The notes under the pieces were generated by a model, which worked only from the letters and a program-made list of their open reading frames with translations, was not told where the DNA came from and searched no databases. A stretch of 64,000 bases of DNA from Margaritifera margaritifera (lineage: Eukaryota > Mollusca > Bivalvia > Unionida > Margaritiferidae), in the NCBI GenBank assembly GCA_029931535.1, contig JAQPZY010001347.1, positions 1,461,501 through 1,525,500 on the forward strand, read 5' to 3'. Positions 58,001-64,000 of this stretch are shown in pieces (position 1 is the first letter of the stretch; each line of letters opens with the position of its first letter). The translations under genes and the position numbers were made by a program.

Positions 58001-61000
58001 TTGAGTGAGATCCATGCGCATTAATGAGGTGATCTTGCATCTGATTGGCTGAGTTTGTTACCATTCTGGCGACCATATCTCTGATCAGATTTTGATAAAA
58101 CTTGGAATGTAGGCTTATATAATCAAGATCTCACATGAGTTCAATAATGAGCAAGATCCACACATATTAATGAGTTGATCTTGCATATGTTTGGCTGAAC
58201 TTGTTACCACTCTAGAGAGTGTATTTTTGATCCAGTTTTGAGTAAACTTGGTAAATAGACTTAAATCATCAAGATGTCAAATGAGTTTTGTTATATGCAA
58301 GAGCTGCGCATATTAATGAAATTCAACACAGTAAGAAGTAGTTCTCTGTGTAAAATTTTAACATTTTTGTTTGCTTTTAAAATACTTGTTCTCTTTCTAA
58401 ATTAAAGCAAAGCAAGGGAAGCAACCCATGATATTGACAATTGAGAATCACAGGTTTGGGGTTACCGAGTTCTTCCCCGTGCAGAAATTGTGAAAACCTG
58501 TATAAAATACATTTTAGAATACAGGATGGATAACTTTCACAAGAACAATTTTTAAAATTAGCAACGTAATACACCTTAGGGATTAAAATTAATGATTTGT
58601 AATTTATAACTGAAGAATACATATAAAATAGAAATATTGTTAGAGAAAAGGTACAATTGCGGGTGAGCATGAACGCTGTGCAGTGTTGTAATTGAGGATC
58701 AGAATTTCTTTACACAATTAAACGTATTTGTTTGCAAGTATTTGCATTTTTTTAATATTGATTTTGCTCCCATAAGAACATTTTTCTTGTAAAAATCATG
58801 CCAAAGTTTATAAATTTATTTGCAGAGAATTATTTATAAAAACTTTGCCACATTAAAAATTCTGAAATATTTGGACATGTTAATGAAAAATCTTTCAGGC
58901 ACCTTAACATAGCAATACTAGCAACTTTCAAACTCTTTTTCACCAAACATAAGCAAGTTTGATATGTTTGGTGAAATAGAGTTTGAAAGTTGCTGGTATT
59001 GCCATGTTAAACATTTTTCAATAATATGTTATCACGCATTGTGAATCATTTTCTGGCATTTTATATATTCAGTGCCATTACTCACAAATTATTTTGAATG
59101 AATATTTGTATTTCTAACTTTTAATATAAAAAGTACCCCAGTATGCTTTTCTTCTCAATCACTTCCAGATTTAATTACCTAGAGTAAAGAAATGGCCATA
59201 AAAAAAAAAACTACCTGTGAATTATAATTTAAAAGACTTGTAGCTCTGTAGACCACAAATTAAAGCTTCATCTCTAAAGTTAACTTTTAAAGATCTTGAT
59301 TGACTTTGATTATCATCAAGAGACTATGCATGTTAATTATGCCTTTATCTTGGGAAATAAGTTTTATCAGACTTTAGTAAAATAGGTAAAATTGACATAA
59401 TATTAAGTCTGAAAGATAGTTTCAGGGGTCGACTTAACACAGATTTTTCCACTGGCCAGCAGGGCCAGCTCACATGGAAATCAACTGGCCCTACAGAAAA
59501 TCCACTGGCCATCCCAATCAAATTAAAATCACGACTTAAGAAAATGTAACTGGTTTCACTGGCCTGTGGCTGTCAGTATTAACCGGACCTCCTCATAACC
59601 CACATACCACAGGCTAACGAGCCAGCAGCTAAATTGACTCCTGTTACCTCTAGTTTGCAAAGTTTGTGTTCTTACAATACTGCAAAAGCCTGCTTAGAGA
59701 AATTGTCAAATGTTAAGTTACGTAAGCAAGGTGAGCAATATAACAGGCCCACTTGGGCCTCCAGTTGTAAATATCTTTAATGCTGCAGATCATCATTGTA
59801 AATGTTACAACTTTACAACAAAATATGGGGGAATAACATGATTTTTTTTAGAAACAAATGACGTGTAAATGTTTCTATCCTGATGAATAATATTGATGGG
59901 TTTCTTGTTTTTTTTAATTATTTATCTAAATTGGTCACTAATCAGAGTTTATATGATTGTATCATTTTTTAATTGATAAAGTGTCATTTGCAAGGGTCAA
60001 TAGTATTAGATATAAAGCATAAATAAATTAGGAGGCTGGGTGTCATCCACCCACCTGATGACTTTTCTTGATTGTGTTTGTGCTCCAATTATATGAAATT
60101 TAACATTTTTAGTTGCATTTGTCAAATTTTGATTATAATTGAACCTAATTTTATTTCATTTTAGTGCAGAAGAGCATGGTGAAATTTCAACCATTCCACT
60201 TACAGAGGTAGGACATATTGTTTATTACTATCAAAGCTAATTAGTCAGATGGGTACAACAATGAGTGAGAGCCACACATACCAAGTAACTGATTTCTGAT
60301 TTTCATCATATTTCTGATCCAATTTGGATCAGACCTGGAAATAAAGTTTATTTAATCAATACAATCTGATGAGTCTGAATGTGAGTGACATCCACCATAA
60401 ACTAAAATTTATTACTATACATTTGTCTGGCACATGTTATTTATTTTAACCCCCCCCCCTTTGACCCATACATGCTTTGACAGAATTTGTTATCACTGTT
60501 GCTATGCAGTCAGCAGTTATGGACCCCAACTACCTACCATATTGTATCTTAATTAATTAATGATAATCTGAGATAAGTAAATTTGCAAACAGTTCACACT
60601 AAAACCCCAGCCCTCACAGATCCATTAGATCAGAAAAATTTCTGCTGGTTGCTATCATAAGTTAACAAGAGGTGTTGTGTTGGATGTATCTAGTAAAATA
60701 TGGGATGACATTCCTTTTTCATTGGTAATTAACCTGTTTATTGTGTTATTTGAATATCTGCCAAGACCCTGCATTTGACATACATTGAATGCCCATGGTG
60801 GAAATTACCATGTGTTTTTTGTGTGCATCAAGTAAATAAGGGTGCTGATTGTCAAAACAATCAGCACATGCACTGAATTAGCTTGGACCAATGCACTAAT
60901 GGTAATACTGATGATATAACATGATCTTAGGGTATTGGGCTAGTGCCAAAAACTTGACTAATCAAAAAGGTCATGTTGGTTGACTCAACGAATAATGCAG

Positions 61001-62713
61001 AATTATATCAAATGACAGGTTTTTTAAAAAGATTTTTGTTGATATGTATTCACTGCATTGTGAGGCGACAATTGAAAAGATGTGGAAGTTCTTACAGGGT
61101 GTACAGCTACCACCAAAATGACAGAAATTAGATGATGACAAGAAAGAGCATGGTTGTAAATATGATAAAGAGAGTGAAAAAGTACTGTCAGTCCTGGGAA
61201 AAACAATTACAGATAACTGAAATATAGCTCGGAAAAGGATCTGATATTGTGTACTTTCTGCACAGAGTATTTGGAAAAATACAAAAGTGCGCAAATCAGT
61301 GAAATTTTGGCAGGATCAGTAAAAATGTAATTTTGGTGATCCTGTGGATCAGTGAAAAAAATCCTAATTTAAAGTCCTGCACATGATGGTTTTTAAGATC
61401 TCTAATGTGGCAGAAAAACTGGCATTTCATTAATAGAGTGTATGATCCCAGCTATGATAACAAGAAAATGATGCAGGAAAAACATAAAGGTAGTAAAAAG
61501 TACCTATACAATACAAGATATACAGATGGCAAAATCAGCAACATTTCACCTACACACGAATAATATGGAAACACTTTAAACAGAAGTGAATTGACAATTG
61601 CTAAAGAGTGATTAAAATAAATTACTGCATTTTAAATATCCTTTTATGACATGACATTGTTAATATCACTTGTAATACACCCATTTCATATTTCTTGTAC
61701 ATTTGATCAGACTTGGGTAATATGAAAACAAGATAATCTTGAATGATTTCATGAAAGCATACAAGGGAGATACTTACTGTATATACTCATGTATAAGTCG
61801 GATCCAACTGCAAACTGTTTAAACCCAGATCTGCCATCACATAATGTGCCAGAAGACCTGAGTCTTTGCAGTATGTAGGCCTAGTCAGCAGAACAAACAA
61901 CATACACCCTGATCTGCTGATGCATTATGCAATGGCAGATTAGGATCTATGTTGCTTGCAGTTAGACCTTACTTATATGTGAGTATTAATGGTGATATGC
62001 AGATCTGAGGAATTTAAATATGCGGTGAAACTTCCCTAAACCAGTCCCTCTATAATCCAGTATCCCATGTAACCTAGTATCCTCTATAACCCAGTATCCT
62101 CTATAATCCAGTATCCTCTACAACCCAGTACCCTTTATAACAGAGTGTCCTCTGCAGACTGATCAAATATTTGTGTCCCAAATAAGGCCATTGTGATAAT
62201 AATCAGACATCATAATATTGGACTCTGCTGTAAAAACAGATAAAAGTTTGGTCCTAGGCATGTCCTGTTTAAACAAGTTTTTGTTGTTCCTTAGTCATGT
62301 CACTACACTGTTTGGCCATTTATTCAATAAGATCAGCAATTTTCCTTACAAGACAAATAGACTCTTACATGAATGCTCATTTAATATAAAAATTAAACTT
62401 TTTGAAATTGTATCCTTGGTTTGGTCACCAAAGCTCACAAGACATAGAAATTGTTCAACAATTTAATAAATTTTATACAAAACAAACACTTTTTTACTGG
62501 TAAAATCCTTTATATGGGAAGCCTCCCACACTTAAAAATTATTCTTGTATTAATCAACAGTTTAAGATGTAAATATTTAATAACTTTTTTTTCTTCAGAT
62601 GATACATAGATACTACCCATTGTTTGGATGGGTGGCCATCTTGGTGGAACTATTCATCATTGTCAGTATTACAGTGTCTTACTTAACAATAGGAGCAGTA
62701 CTACATCATACAT
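27247..62713 (+). CDS. Multipass amino acid permease, aromatic amino acid permease-like (APC superfamily), partial
   Basis: Twelve exons join in phase to 1062 bp (354 codons). The first begins inside a codon and the last ends in phase 1, so the gene is incomplete at both ends here. The product is very hydrophobic, with roughly nine or ten membrane segments. TM1 has the broken-helix GVGILGLPV typical of APC-fold transporters. An acidic loop (EEMIPLADTNDMLVDEG onward) follows TM2. GVVNTMPFMYSKISPSK, then YRLAVILGLTTCALLNILW and CLAVLDIVP, matches the layout of the bacterial/plastid Trp-Tyr permease family (H-x3-P-S..., then ILIG...LYLLW.LAVLG.IP). ISTIPLTE followed by a final helix also fits. 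A cysteine-rich loop (ESCDQGVCCNN) precedes the last helix. The substrate is inferred to be an amino acid. It could instead be a more distant AAAP (SLC32/36/38) relative. No neighbour suggests a pathway. Confidence 0.82.
28590..28866. repeat. 93-bp unit, 3 copies
   Basis: Starts ttgtctatatcatgcagagg at 28590, 28683 and 28776, with about one change per copy. Because 93 is a multiple of 3 it gives a spurious 100-codon frame with a 31-residue repeat. Confidence 0.95.
29008..29081 (+). CDS. Transporter exon B, end of TM1 and TM2
   Basis: Encodes LPVTLTYSGLYPFLVTFLFG and AVIQ. 74 bp; acceptor 'ttaccag', donor CAG|GTAAGA. LPVTLTYSGLYPF continues the TM1 motif into TM2. Confidence 0.88.
29082..31488. 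other. Transporter intron with dispersed repeats
   Basis: 30840-31270 resembles 43465-43820 (below) and includes a G13 run at 31252. 29760-30120 has the look of an old dispersed element ('tgacctttgacccctcac'). No exon was found. Confidence 0.5.
30900..31264. repeat. Dispersed repeat with 'tccatccatctgtc' and terminal poly-G, copy 1
   Basis: Shares 'aaactttgtagttgtgttgc' and the order of blocks with 43480-43820. Both copies end in a long G run shortly after a 'gacccc' block. Confidence 0.55.
31489..31557 (+). CDS. Transporter exon C
   Basis: Encodes ALTVVFFTDLLQRAYAVQLQ and GQE, the end of TM2 and the start of a cytoplasmic loop. 69 bp; acceptor 'ttttttgcag', donor GAA|GTAAGT. Confidence 0.87.
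31900..32650 (+). mobile_element. Possible solo LTR or similar promoter-bearing repeat
   Basis: Has a TATA-like 'tctatatatacc' (32182), an AATAAA at 32595 and a TGTTACA end at 32644. The size and order fit a retroviral-type LTR, but no matching TG start or target-site duplication could be fixed. Confidence 0.25.
33241..34083. repeat. 27/28-bp minisatellite, about 29 copies
   Basis: The unit is cctaattttttctatagcat + gtataaa, with length variation in the T run. A 'tctaagcaatatgtg' variant appears at 33290s, 33700s and at the array end, suggesting block duplication. Confidence 0.93.
34084..34772. repeat. 22-bp minisatellite, about 30 copies
   Basis: The unit tgaactgaatacatgtcact + tg abuts the preceding array with no spacer. 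Variants are tattact/tgtcaca. A single-copy relative with matching 3' flank lies at 37526-37640. Confidence 0.93.
35090..36316. mobile_element. 1.23-kb element with terminal inverted repeats
   Basis: CAGTAGGACCCCGCTATAG (35090) faces GCTATAGCGGGGTCCTACGG (ends 36316). The TIR resembles pogo/Tigger-type ends (inferred). The interior has a CpG-rich patch at 35500-35600 unlike its surroundings, and a tandem pair of about 110 bp (36110-36300, 'gccacgccacgatcgtatta' / 'gccatgccacgatcatgtta'). No intact transposase. Confidence 0.65.
36665..36749 (+). CDS. Transporter exon D, acidic loop
   Basis: Encodes EEMIPLADTNDMLVDEG and then CDELEEERDTS, an acidic hydrophilic segment. This could be an insertion between TM2 and TM3 that is absent from bacterial relatives. 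85 bp; acceptor 'ccttttcag', donor AGTG|GTAAAG. Confidence 0.82.
37030..37377. repeat. About 68-bp unit, 5 copies
   Basis: 'gagaccatcctaggctccca' + 'aaatagggagacatcacttc' and 'caaggcagaac' recur at 60-70 bp intervals. Confidence 0.9.
37526..37640. repeat. Single-copy relative of the 22-bp array
   Basis: 'gaactgaatacatgttactt' followed by 'gttgattcatgacc' and 'ataataaatttcc' parallels 34740-34880, but with the 22-bp unit essentially unexpanded. Confidence 0.7.
38525..39390. repeat. 35-bp minisatellite, about 25 copies
   Basis: The unit is ctggatgtatttgttgctgt + agtgcacagacaact. Since 35 is not a multiple of 3, each minus-strand frame cycles through the same 35-residue peptide and all three stay open for long stretches. 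Confidence 0.95.
39880..40470. repeat. Dispersed element with 'actagtcctg' and 'gggctagcgg' blocks
   Basis: 'ttactagtcctgctaaatct' near 39930 and 'ttttctagccttgggctagc' near 40420 flank about 450 bp. They look like two ends of an old short element. Confidence 0.35.
40570..42272. repeat. 46-bp satellite-like array with 7-monomer higher-order repeat
   Basis: The monomer is aagtaaagctttgtaagcca + ctctgccacataacatgggc + caaatc. Marked variants (e.g. 'gcagcaaatc' at 41237, 41558, 41880) recur every 321-322 bp, i.e. seven monomers. About 36 monomers in all. Confidence 0.95.
42979..43054. repeat. (TA)n microsatellite, about 38 units
   Basis: Uninterrupted TA run in the intron between exons D and E. 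Confidence 0.97.
43465..43820. repeat. Dispersed repeat with terminal poly-G, copy 2
   Basis: Block order 'gatattgtcataccctcca', 'aaactttgtagttatgttgc', 'gacccc', then a G17 run at 43803-43819, parallels 30900-31264. A shorter relative lies at 52360-52530. Confidence 0.55.
44335..44420. repeat. 24 to 30-bp unit, 3 copies
   Basis: 'gatagaattatagcccctgt' repeated three times with changes, shortly before exon E. Confidence 0.7.
44538..44670 (+). CDS. Transporter exon E, TM3
   Basis: Encodes PALVGHVITPREMSVQAPNL, HLLGQLFLGCGTRHFFDIVL and VLQ. 133 bp; acceptor 'cattttcag', donor CAGTT|GTAAGT. The intron before it is the longest of the gene (7.8 kb). Confidence 0.88.
45309..45374 (+). CDS. Transporter exon F, TM4 region
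   Basis: Encodes VALLISYALAGSEAFAQIIG and I; the preceding Phe codon is split with exon E. 66 bp; acceptor 'gcttttcag', donor ATCAG|GTAGCA. Confidence 0.87.
45840..45980. repeat. About 42-bp unit, 3 copies
   Basis: 'attatgggggaacaggctga' + 'ccacatatacagatttttc' three times, between exons F and G. Confidence 0.9.
46467..46660. mobile_element. Double-hairpin MITE, copy 2
   Basis: Perfect inverted ends TACTTGCTTATAAGTCAAG / CTTGACTTATAAGCAAGTA. The interior shares 'aacaacatagaccctgatct' and 'cagatctgggtctgtgcagt' with copy 1. It lies just upstream of exon G. Confidence 0.75.
46709..46832 (+). CDS. Transporter exon G, two membrane segments
   Basis: Encodes NFQVIPVFVWVLTFLILFAL, QLIQPIVSVLTFFKGSLLLG and T. 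124 bp; acceptor 'ctatacag', donor ACA|GTAAGT. Confidence 0.88.
47335..47495. repeat. About 37-bp unit, 4 copies
   Basis: 'atataattacatgttattac' + 'tcttatgtaaatgcag' repeated in the intron between exons G and H. Confidence 0.9.
48166..48265 (+). CDS. Transporter exon H
   Basis: Encodes VIVTLYVGSSIHREIHNDF, then TNSGAPFLMGTVAL. 100 bp; acceptor 'aatttcag', donor TTAG|GTAAGA. The following intron contains a truncated copy of exon I. Confidence 0.87.
48600..49320. other. Intron sequence without a gene
   Basis: A short duplication 'aacatcaaagggtcttgttt' / 'aacatcaaagagtcttgttt' (48630-48700). The open frames here show no family motif. Confidence 0.4.
49914..50135. repeat. 53-bp unit, 4 copies
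   Basis: 'ggtccaggacctgtagaacc' + 'ctgcactacccaggtccaca' + 'taagccaagcatt' with very few changes. Confidence 0.93.
51184..51246. repeat. (GAA)n microsatellite
   Basis: Trinucleotide run with two GAAAAA interruptions. Confidence 0.95.
51470..51960. repeat. Second group of the 150-bp repeats seen at 16.1-17.8 kb
   Basis: 'aaatttaggtcacagtaacc', 'tactcaccaagatgcatcc' and 'gaaactgac' blocks match the ESD-intron group, with more divergence. Confidence 0.6.
52080..52230. repeat. 32 to 36-bp unit, 4 copies
   Basis: 'cccagaattacctgtacaat' + 'gcataaatctacttg' repeated. Confidence 0.88.
52520..53265. repeat. Degenerate 120 to 145-bp repeats
   Basis: 'gtctagttggtcctaaatga' + 'aaatggtgccgatct', 'gtagccatcttgaaaatct' and 'tgttattgctactcctcc' recur about five times. 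The truncated duplicate exon is fused into the last unit. Confidence 0.75.
53136..53278 (+). pseudogene. Truncated duplicate of transporter exon I
   Basis: Positions 53136-53224 repeat 54045-54132 almost exactly, including 36 bp of the intron with the 'tgtctttcag' acceptor and the first 17 codons. The one substitution I see in the coding part (GTG to GTA) is silent. From about 53225 the sequence switches to the local repeat ('aaatggtgcagatctgacc'). The frame reads SPSK-KWCRSDHQHIHTF and stops at TGA 53276-53278. There is no strong donor. If spliced in, it would truncate the transporter, so it is either a dead fragment or a possible poison exon. Confidence 0.8.
54081..54204 (+). CDS. Transporter exon I, permease signature region
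   Basis: Encodes GVVNTMPFMYSKISPSKDQ, then IKGYRLAVILGLTTCALLNI and L. This is the part most like Trp/Tyr permeases. 124 bp; acceptor 'tgtctttcag', donor CTCTG|GTAAGT. A near-identical truncated copy lies 909 bp upstream. Confidence 0.9.
54310..56460. other. Transporter intron with short dispersed elements
   Basis: Several 'ggtcacc', 'gagaccacctgtc' and 'gagtgaccacctgtc' pieces (54320-54490, 55550-55600, 56220-56320) look like remnants of the MITE type seen at 585-770. A C13 run lies at 54613 and an (AAT)n tract near 55496. No exon. Confidence 0.45.
56974..57060 (+). CDS. Transporter exon J, end of helix and Cys-rich loop
   Basis: Encodes CLAVLDIVPQLRKESCDQGV and CCNNISLQ. WCLAVLDIVP corresponds to W-x-LAVLGxIP of Trp/Tyr permeases. 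87 bp; acceptor 'catttcag', donor CAAAG|GTCAGT. Confidence 0.87.
57529..58330. repeat. Degenerate repeats of about 120 bp
   Basis: 'atctgattggctgag', 'ttgttaccactctagag', 'ttttgatcaaacttgg' and 'aatgagcaagatccacac' recur four or five times, with stray copies near 59280 and 60290. Confidence 0.75.
57776..57930 (+). mobile_element. tRNA-headed SINE-like insertion within the 120-bp repeats
   Basis: TGGCTTAGTGGCCTAAG resembles an A box and TTTGAGTCTC a weak B box. They are followed by 'gggtatgtgaggaagctt' and 'gttggtggtttc', a tail reminiscent of common bivalve SINE-like repeats (from memory). Confidence 0.5.
58904..59010. repeat. Long imperfect hairpin, 47-bp arms
   Basis: TTAACATAGCAATACTAGCA onward pairs with 58964-59010 with about four mismatches around a 13-nt loop. 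It probably extends further outward with a bulge. It could be a tiny fold-back transposon or a hairpin RNA source. Confidence 0.7.
59425..59525. repeat. Dispersed repeat, inverted partner of 18319
   Basis: 'ggggtcgacttaacacagat', 'ggccagcagggccagctcac' and 'atggaaatcaactggccc' are the reverse complement of the copy in the ESD intron. Confidence 0.7.
60165..60207 (+). CDS. Transporter exon K (short)
   Basis: A 43-bp exon encoding AEEHGEISTIPLTE, hydrophilic. Acceptor 'cattttag', donor GAG|GTAGGA. It keeps the frame between exons J and L; GxIST also precedes the last helices in bacterial relatives. Confidence 0.75.
60471..61770. other. Intron sequence without a gene
   Basis: Follows a short C run at 60451-60461. 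The minus-strand open frame at 60971-61294 shows no family motif and is taken as chance. Confidence 0.4.
61774..61995. mobile_element. Double-hairpin MITE, copy 3
   Basis: Ends TACTCATGTATAAGT and ACTTATATGTGAGTA. The interior has 'aaacccagatctgcc', 'caaacaacatacaccctgat' and 'ctgctgatgcattatgcaa', matching copies 1 and 2 with more drift. Confidence 0.7.
62041..62150. repeat. 16-bp minisatellite, about 7 copies
   Basis: 'ctataatccagtatcc' repeated with substitutions. Confidence 0.85.
62599..62713 (+). CDS. Transporter exon L, late membrane helix
   Basis: Encodes MIHRYYPLFGWVAILVELFI and IVSITVSYLTIGAVLHHT, a strong membrane helix near the expected C-terminus. 115 bp; acceptor 'tttcttcag', donor ACAT|GTAAGT. 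No following exon could be identified before the end of the window. Confidence 0.86.
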
Positions 62714-62729
62714 GTAAGTTGGATTAAAG

Positions 62730-63150
62730 AAAGAAGCCAGCACAAGTATCTGCTCTTTCCCCCCTCCTCCCCCTGGGCTACCCCTACTCCCACCCCCATC
62801 CCTTGGGTCTGTATTCAGGATTCGAAACCATGATGACCTATGTGCTCAAAACATCTAAGTTTTATCTACCTACATTGAAAATAAGCACATGTTTAAATCT
62901 TTTAACATTCTTTAGTTGGATTCTTTTTATTGTCTCACTTGTAAGTTTGACTAGAAAAAGAAGCCAGCACAAATATCTGCTCTTTCCCCTTCCTCTTCCA
63001 GGCTACCCCTACTCCCACACTTACTCACTGGGCCTGCATTCAGGATTTGAAACTATCTACTGTTCCTTCTTACAACATCATACCAAATATGATGACTTAA
63101 TCTCAGTTGGTGTAGATGGAGTTCAGGTTACAAAGTGGAGTCCTTATTGA
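62730..63150. repeat. Duplicated segment of about 200 bp (third partial copy near 63740)
   Basis: 'aagccagcacaagtatctgc' + 'tctttcccccctcc', 'ggctacccctactcccac' and 'cattcaggatttgaaac' occur twice. The tail 'ttggtgtagatggagttcag' recurs near 63860. A 115-codon open frame spans both copies but is repeat sequence. Confidence 0.75.
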
Positions 63151-63397
63151 ATATAAAACATAAGTTCCAACCACAAATACATTCCCATTTAAATGCATGG
63201 GAAATTGTCATTCATTAAAAGATAAGAAAAAATACACATATATCTTAATGATAAAAGTCCTCGAATGAGTGAACTCCTACATCAGTCTTCCATATACTCT
63301 GTCAGTCTGTAAACAGGTTGATCACCATGTAATGGAGAGAAAAATGAATAAACACAGCAACCATGTGCTTAACACATGGAACACACCACATCTGTAA

Positions 63398-63550
63398 GGG
63401 CGCTGTTGTTGCTCAGTTGGTACAGTGTCATACCCATAATCCAAGTGTCTCGGGGGGTTGATACTCACATAGGCCAGCCCATGTCTGCTGCCTCAGTGTA
63501 TTCTTGAGAAAGGCACTTACCTCCCATGTCCTTGGCATTATATAGCCAAA
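63398..63550 (+). mobile_element. tRNA-headed SINE-like element
   Basis: TTGCTCAGTTGGTACAG is A-box-like and GGTTGATACTC B-box-like. About 45 bp on is 'cttgagaaaggcacttacc', close to a core sequence shared by several animal SINE groups (from memory). Confidence 0.55.
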
Positions 63551-64000
63551 ATACACATGTGTGCTCCCACCAACATATAGAAATATGATATTCTGTCACT
63601 ATAGAGTGTTTGTAGATCTCAAGTGATCACAAACCTCACTGAAATGGACACTGAAGAAGAATTTTCACATATTTAGTAGGAACTACATTCATAGACAATG
63701 AACCAGGAAGGAAATATTTGTGATTTGAATTTAAATGTGATCTTGCCCCTCACCCTCTTTTCTCTCTGGGGCTGCATCCAGGTTCTGAAAATTTCATTGA
63801 CATCTACTTACCCACCAACAACATCATACAAAATATGATCACTCTTCCTCAATCGGTGTACATGGATTTCAGGTTATAAGGATAATAGTGATAGATAGAT
63901 GAATACACTGACACAAGAATGGATGGATATGATCTATCACAGTATATCCATCAAAGAGTGGATATTTTTGAACAACCATCTTATTGTCATACCTGTATTT

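Noticed and set aside
62803..63150. 115-codon frame after exon L as a terminal exon
   Set aside because: It spans a duplicated repeat, needs no splice from exon L in phase, and shows no permease-like C-terminus.
63856..63900. Acceptor-like 'ggatttcag' as the next permease exon
   Set aside because: The same sequence recurs as part of a repeat near 63115, and the reading stops after a few codons.

Overview
This is a nuclear window from an animal genome. It is AT-rich, with small spliced exons that keep reading phase, long introns, and many minisatellites, microsatellites and short non-autonomous transposons. tRNA-headed SINE-like repeats with a 'tgtgaggaag' stretch, intronic repeats of the 'GGTCACAGTGACC' type, and hAT and non-LTR retrotransposon fragments are most like bivalve or other lophotrochozoan DNA. 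That placement is an inference; no species can be named from the sequence alone.

Two protein-coding genes explain all the convincing coding sequence, and they lie head to head. The left gene, on the minus strand (coding exons between 22698 and 254), is a complete S-formylglutathione hydrolase (esterase D, ESD). Nine coding exons join in phase to 286 codons and carry the catalytic triad S153, D230 and H264. The right gene, on the plus strand (27247 to beyond 62713), is a multipass membrane protein. Twelve in-phase exons give 354 codons resembling the aromatic/hydroxy amino acid permease branch (Trp/Tyr permease type) of the APC superfamily. Its start exon is uncertain and its 3' end lies outside the window. 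The roughly 3.8 kb between the first ESD coding exon and about 26.5 kb should hold the ESD non-coding first exon and one or two promoters.

The ESD introns hold: a 29-bp array (1.4-1.7 kb); a MITE-like repeat interrupted by a LINE 3' fragment (2.2-3.05 kb); a hAT fragment (3.8 kb); a 53-bp array (4.3-4.9 kb); a double-hairpin MITE (5.0-5.2 kb); a 58-bp array of about 38 copies (5.3-7.5 kb); a hAT zinc-finger fragment (8.7 kb); a triplicated 300-bp unit (9.6-10.5 kb); a 49-bp array (12.3-12.7 kb); a fold-back element (13.75-14.13 kb); and repeats carrying oestrogen-response-element-like palindromes (16.1-17.8 kb).

Between the genes are a duplicated tRNA-like SINE head, TA/CT microsatellites and another hAT C-terminal fragment. 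The transporter introns hold: a 93-bp triplicate (28.6 kb); adjoining 27-bp and 22-bp arrays (33.2-34.8 kb); a 1.23-kb element with terminal inverted repeats (35.1-36.3 kb); a 35-bp array (38.5-39.4 kb); a 46-bp array with seven-monomer higher-order structure (40.6-42.3 kb); a long TA tract (43 kb); a second copy of the double-hairpin MITE (46.5 kb) and a third (61.8 kb); and a truncated duplicate of one transporter exon (53.1 kb).

No rRNA, functional tRNA, CRISPR or operon-like system is visible. The two gene products have no obvious shared pathway. The most unusual content is the repeat architecture and the chimeric duplicate exon.
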